Of a DNA stretch of 64,000 bases, positions 63,329 to 64,000 are shown piece by piece. The notes under the pieces are model-generated. The model saw only the letters and a list, made by a program, of their open reading frames with translations. It did no database searches and was not told the DNA's origin. The position numbers and the translations under genes are program-made. Each line of letters starts with the position of its first letter. Within the stretch, counting starts at the first letter, position 1. Origin of the DNA: Dyadobacter subterraneus (GTDB lineage Bacteria; Bacteroidota; Bacteroidia; Cytophagales; Spirosomataceae); the NCBI RefSeq assembly GCF_015221875.1, contig NZ_JACYGY010000001.1, forward strand, positions 2,108,001 through 2,172,000, in the 5' to 3' direction.

Positions 63329-64000
63329 ATGAACGAAGCATTTTTTGATAAAAAAGAATACAAACCGCTTGAAAGGGTCGATGGCCGTTTGAAAGTTACG
63401 GGTGCCGCCAAATACTCAGCAGAATATGTTTTGCCCAACATGGCTTATGGTGTGCTCGTAGGAAGCCGGATTGCCAAAGGCACAATCAAAAGTATTGATT
63501 CAAAAGCAGCTGAGCGTGCCCCGGGCGTTTTAGCTGTTATTTCACATTTGAATGTGATTAAAGTACCGGGATATGCGCCTAAGGGTGAGCATCCTTCGGA
63601 GCCTGCAACCGGCGGACAGCCACTGCGTGTGTTTTTTGACAATAAAGTCTATTCCAATGACCAGCCGATTGTGATTGTGGTCGCAACCAGCCTTGAAAAA
63701 GCACAGTATGGCGCGTCACTGGTCAAAGTGCAATATGATAAGCAGCAGCATCAAACAGACTTTGAAGCGAATGCTAAAAATGCTGTGACCGCTGCTGCCG
63801 CTAAGAAAAATCCCAAATCCCCGACAGCCGATTACAACCGTGGACAAACGAATGCCTACGAAACTGCACCATTCAAAATAGAAGCTGAATATGTGCTGCC
63901 GACTGAAATGCACAACCCGATGGAATTGCAGGCGATTACTGCGCATTGGGAAGCAGACGACCGGCTGACCATTTACGATAAAGTGCAGGGGACAAAGACA
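63329..64000 (+). CDS. Molybdopterin-binding subunit, PaoC-like (cut by window end)
   Basis: 224 codons are present, the first third of a protein of about 730 residues. The start MNEAFFDKKEYKPLERVDGR and KVTGAAKYSAEYVLPNMAYG are the usual N-terminus of the large subunit, and the partial sequence ends within the LPTEMHNPMELQAITAHWE segment that leads to the molybdenum cofactor pocket. Catalytic residues lie beyond the window. 30 nt after the FAD subunit. Family members oxidise aldehydes or aromatic heterocycles. Confidence 0.93.
   Translation, partial: MNEAFFDKKEYKPLERVDGRLKVTGAAKYSAEYVLPNMAYGVLVGSRIAKGTIKSIDSKAAERAPGVLAVISHLNVIKVPGYAPKGEHPSEPATGGQPLRVFFDNKVYSNDQPIVIVVATSLEKAQYGASLVKVQYDKQQHQTDFEANAKNAVTAAAAKKNPKSPTADYNRGQTNAYETAPFKIEAEYVLPTEMHNPMELQAITAHWEADDRLTIYDKVQGTKT

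Overview
The window looks like a chromosomal segment of a Cytophagales bacterium of the Dyadobacter/Spirosoma type (Bacteroidota). The evidence is a SusC/SusD pair, LytS-type histidine kinases paired with LytTR response regulators, PadR-plus-FtsX permease units with an N-terminal permease prefix domain, a one-component beta-propeller sensor kinase, a type IX secretion C-terminal tail, and several TAnnTTTG (-7) promoter boxes. No rRNA, tRNA, CRISPR array or intact insertion sequence was seen. Names rest on motif reading, not on database searches.

Layout. 0-10 kb: a YoaK-family membrane protein, a gene-poor stretch, a DJ-1/PfpI plus monooxygenase unit behind a Crp-type regulator, an SDR-AraC unit, a CocE/NonD hydrolase, and a LytTR/LytS pair. 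10-16 kb: PadR plus ABC permease, a decayed partial copy of the hydrolase, a small membrane protein, a second Crp-type regulator and an outer-membrane barrel. 16-24 kb: TolC, adaptor and RND pump genes followed by a LytS/LytTR pair. 24-33 kb: a SnoaL-like protein, LpxR-like protein, DUF2141 and DUF4397 proteins, a paralogous LytS kinase with a receiver-only regulator, an 806-residue protein of unknown role, and a flavin monooxygenase. 34-42 kb: a SusC-SusD-GDPD-phosphodiesterase operon that looks aimed at phosphate esters. 42-45 kb: a three-gene HipB-HipS-HipT toxin-antitoxin module. 45-49 kb: an FtsX permease, a frameshifted gene remnant, and an array of related hairpins about 120 bp apart. 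49-58 kb: LytTR regulator, propeller sensor kinase and a 1418-residue repetitive secreted protein. 59-64 kb: a frameshifted AraC regulator divergent from an operon ending in a periplasmic (Tat-exported) PaoABC-like molybdenum hydroxylase, cut by the window end.

Themes. The window is rich in signalling: four LytS/LytTR-type systems, two Crp-type and two AraC-type regulators (one dead), and PadR. Most sit beside envelope functions (efflux, lipid A modification, FtsX permeases, secreted adhesin-like protein). Three pseudogenes and gene-poor AT-rich stretches point to recent gene decay. The least explained element is the hairpin array at 48.19-48.58 kb, whose four 21-nt cores show compensatory base changes.
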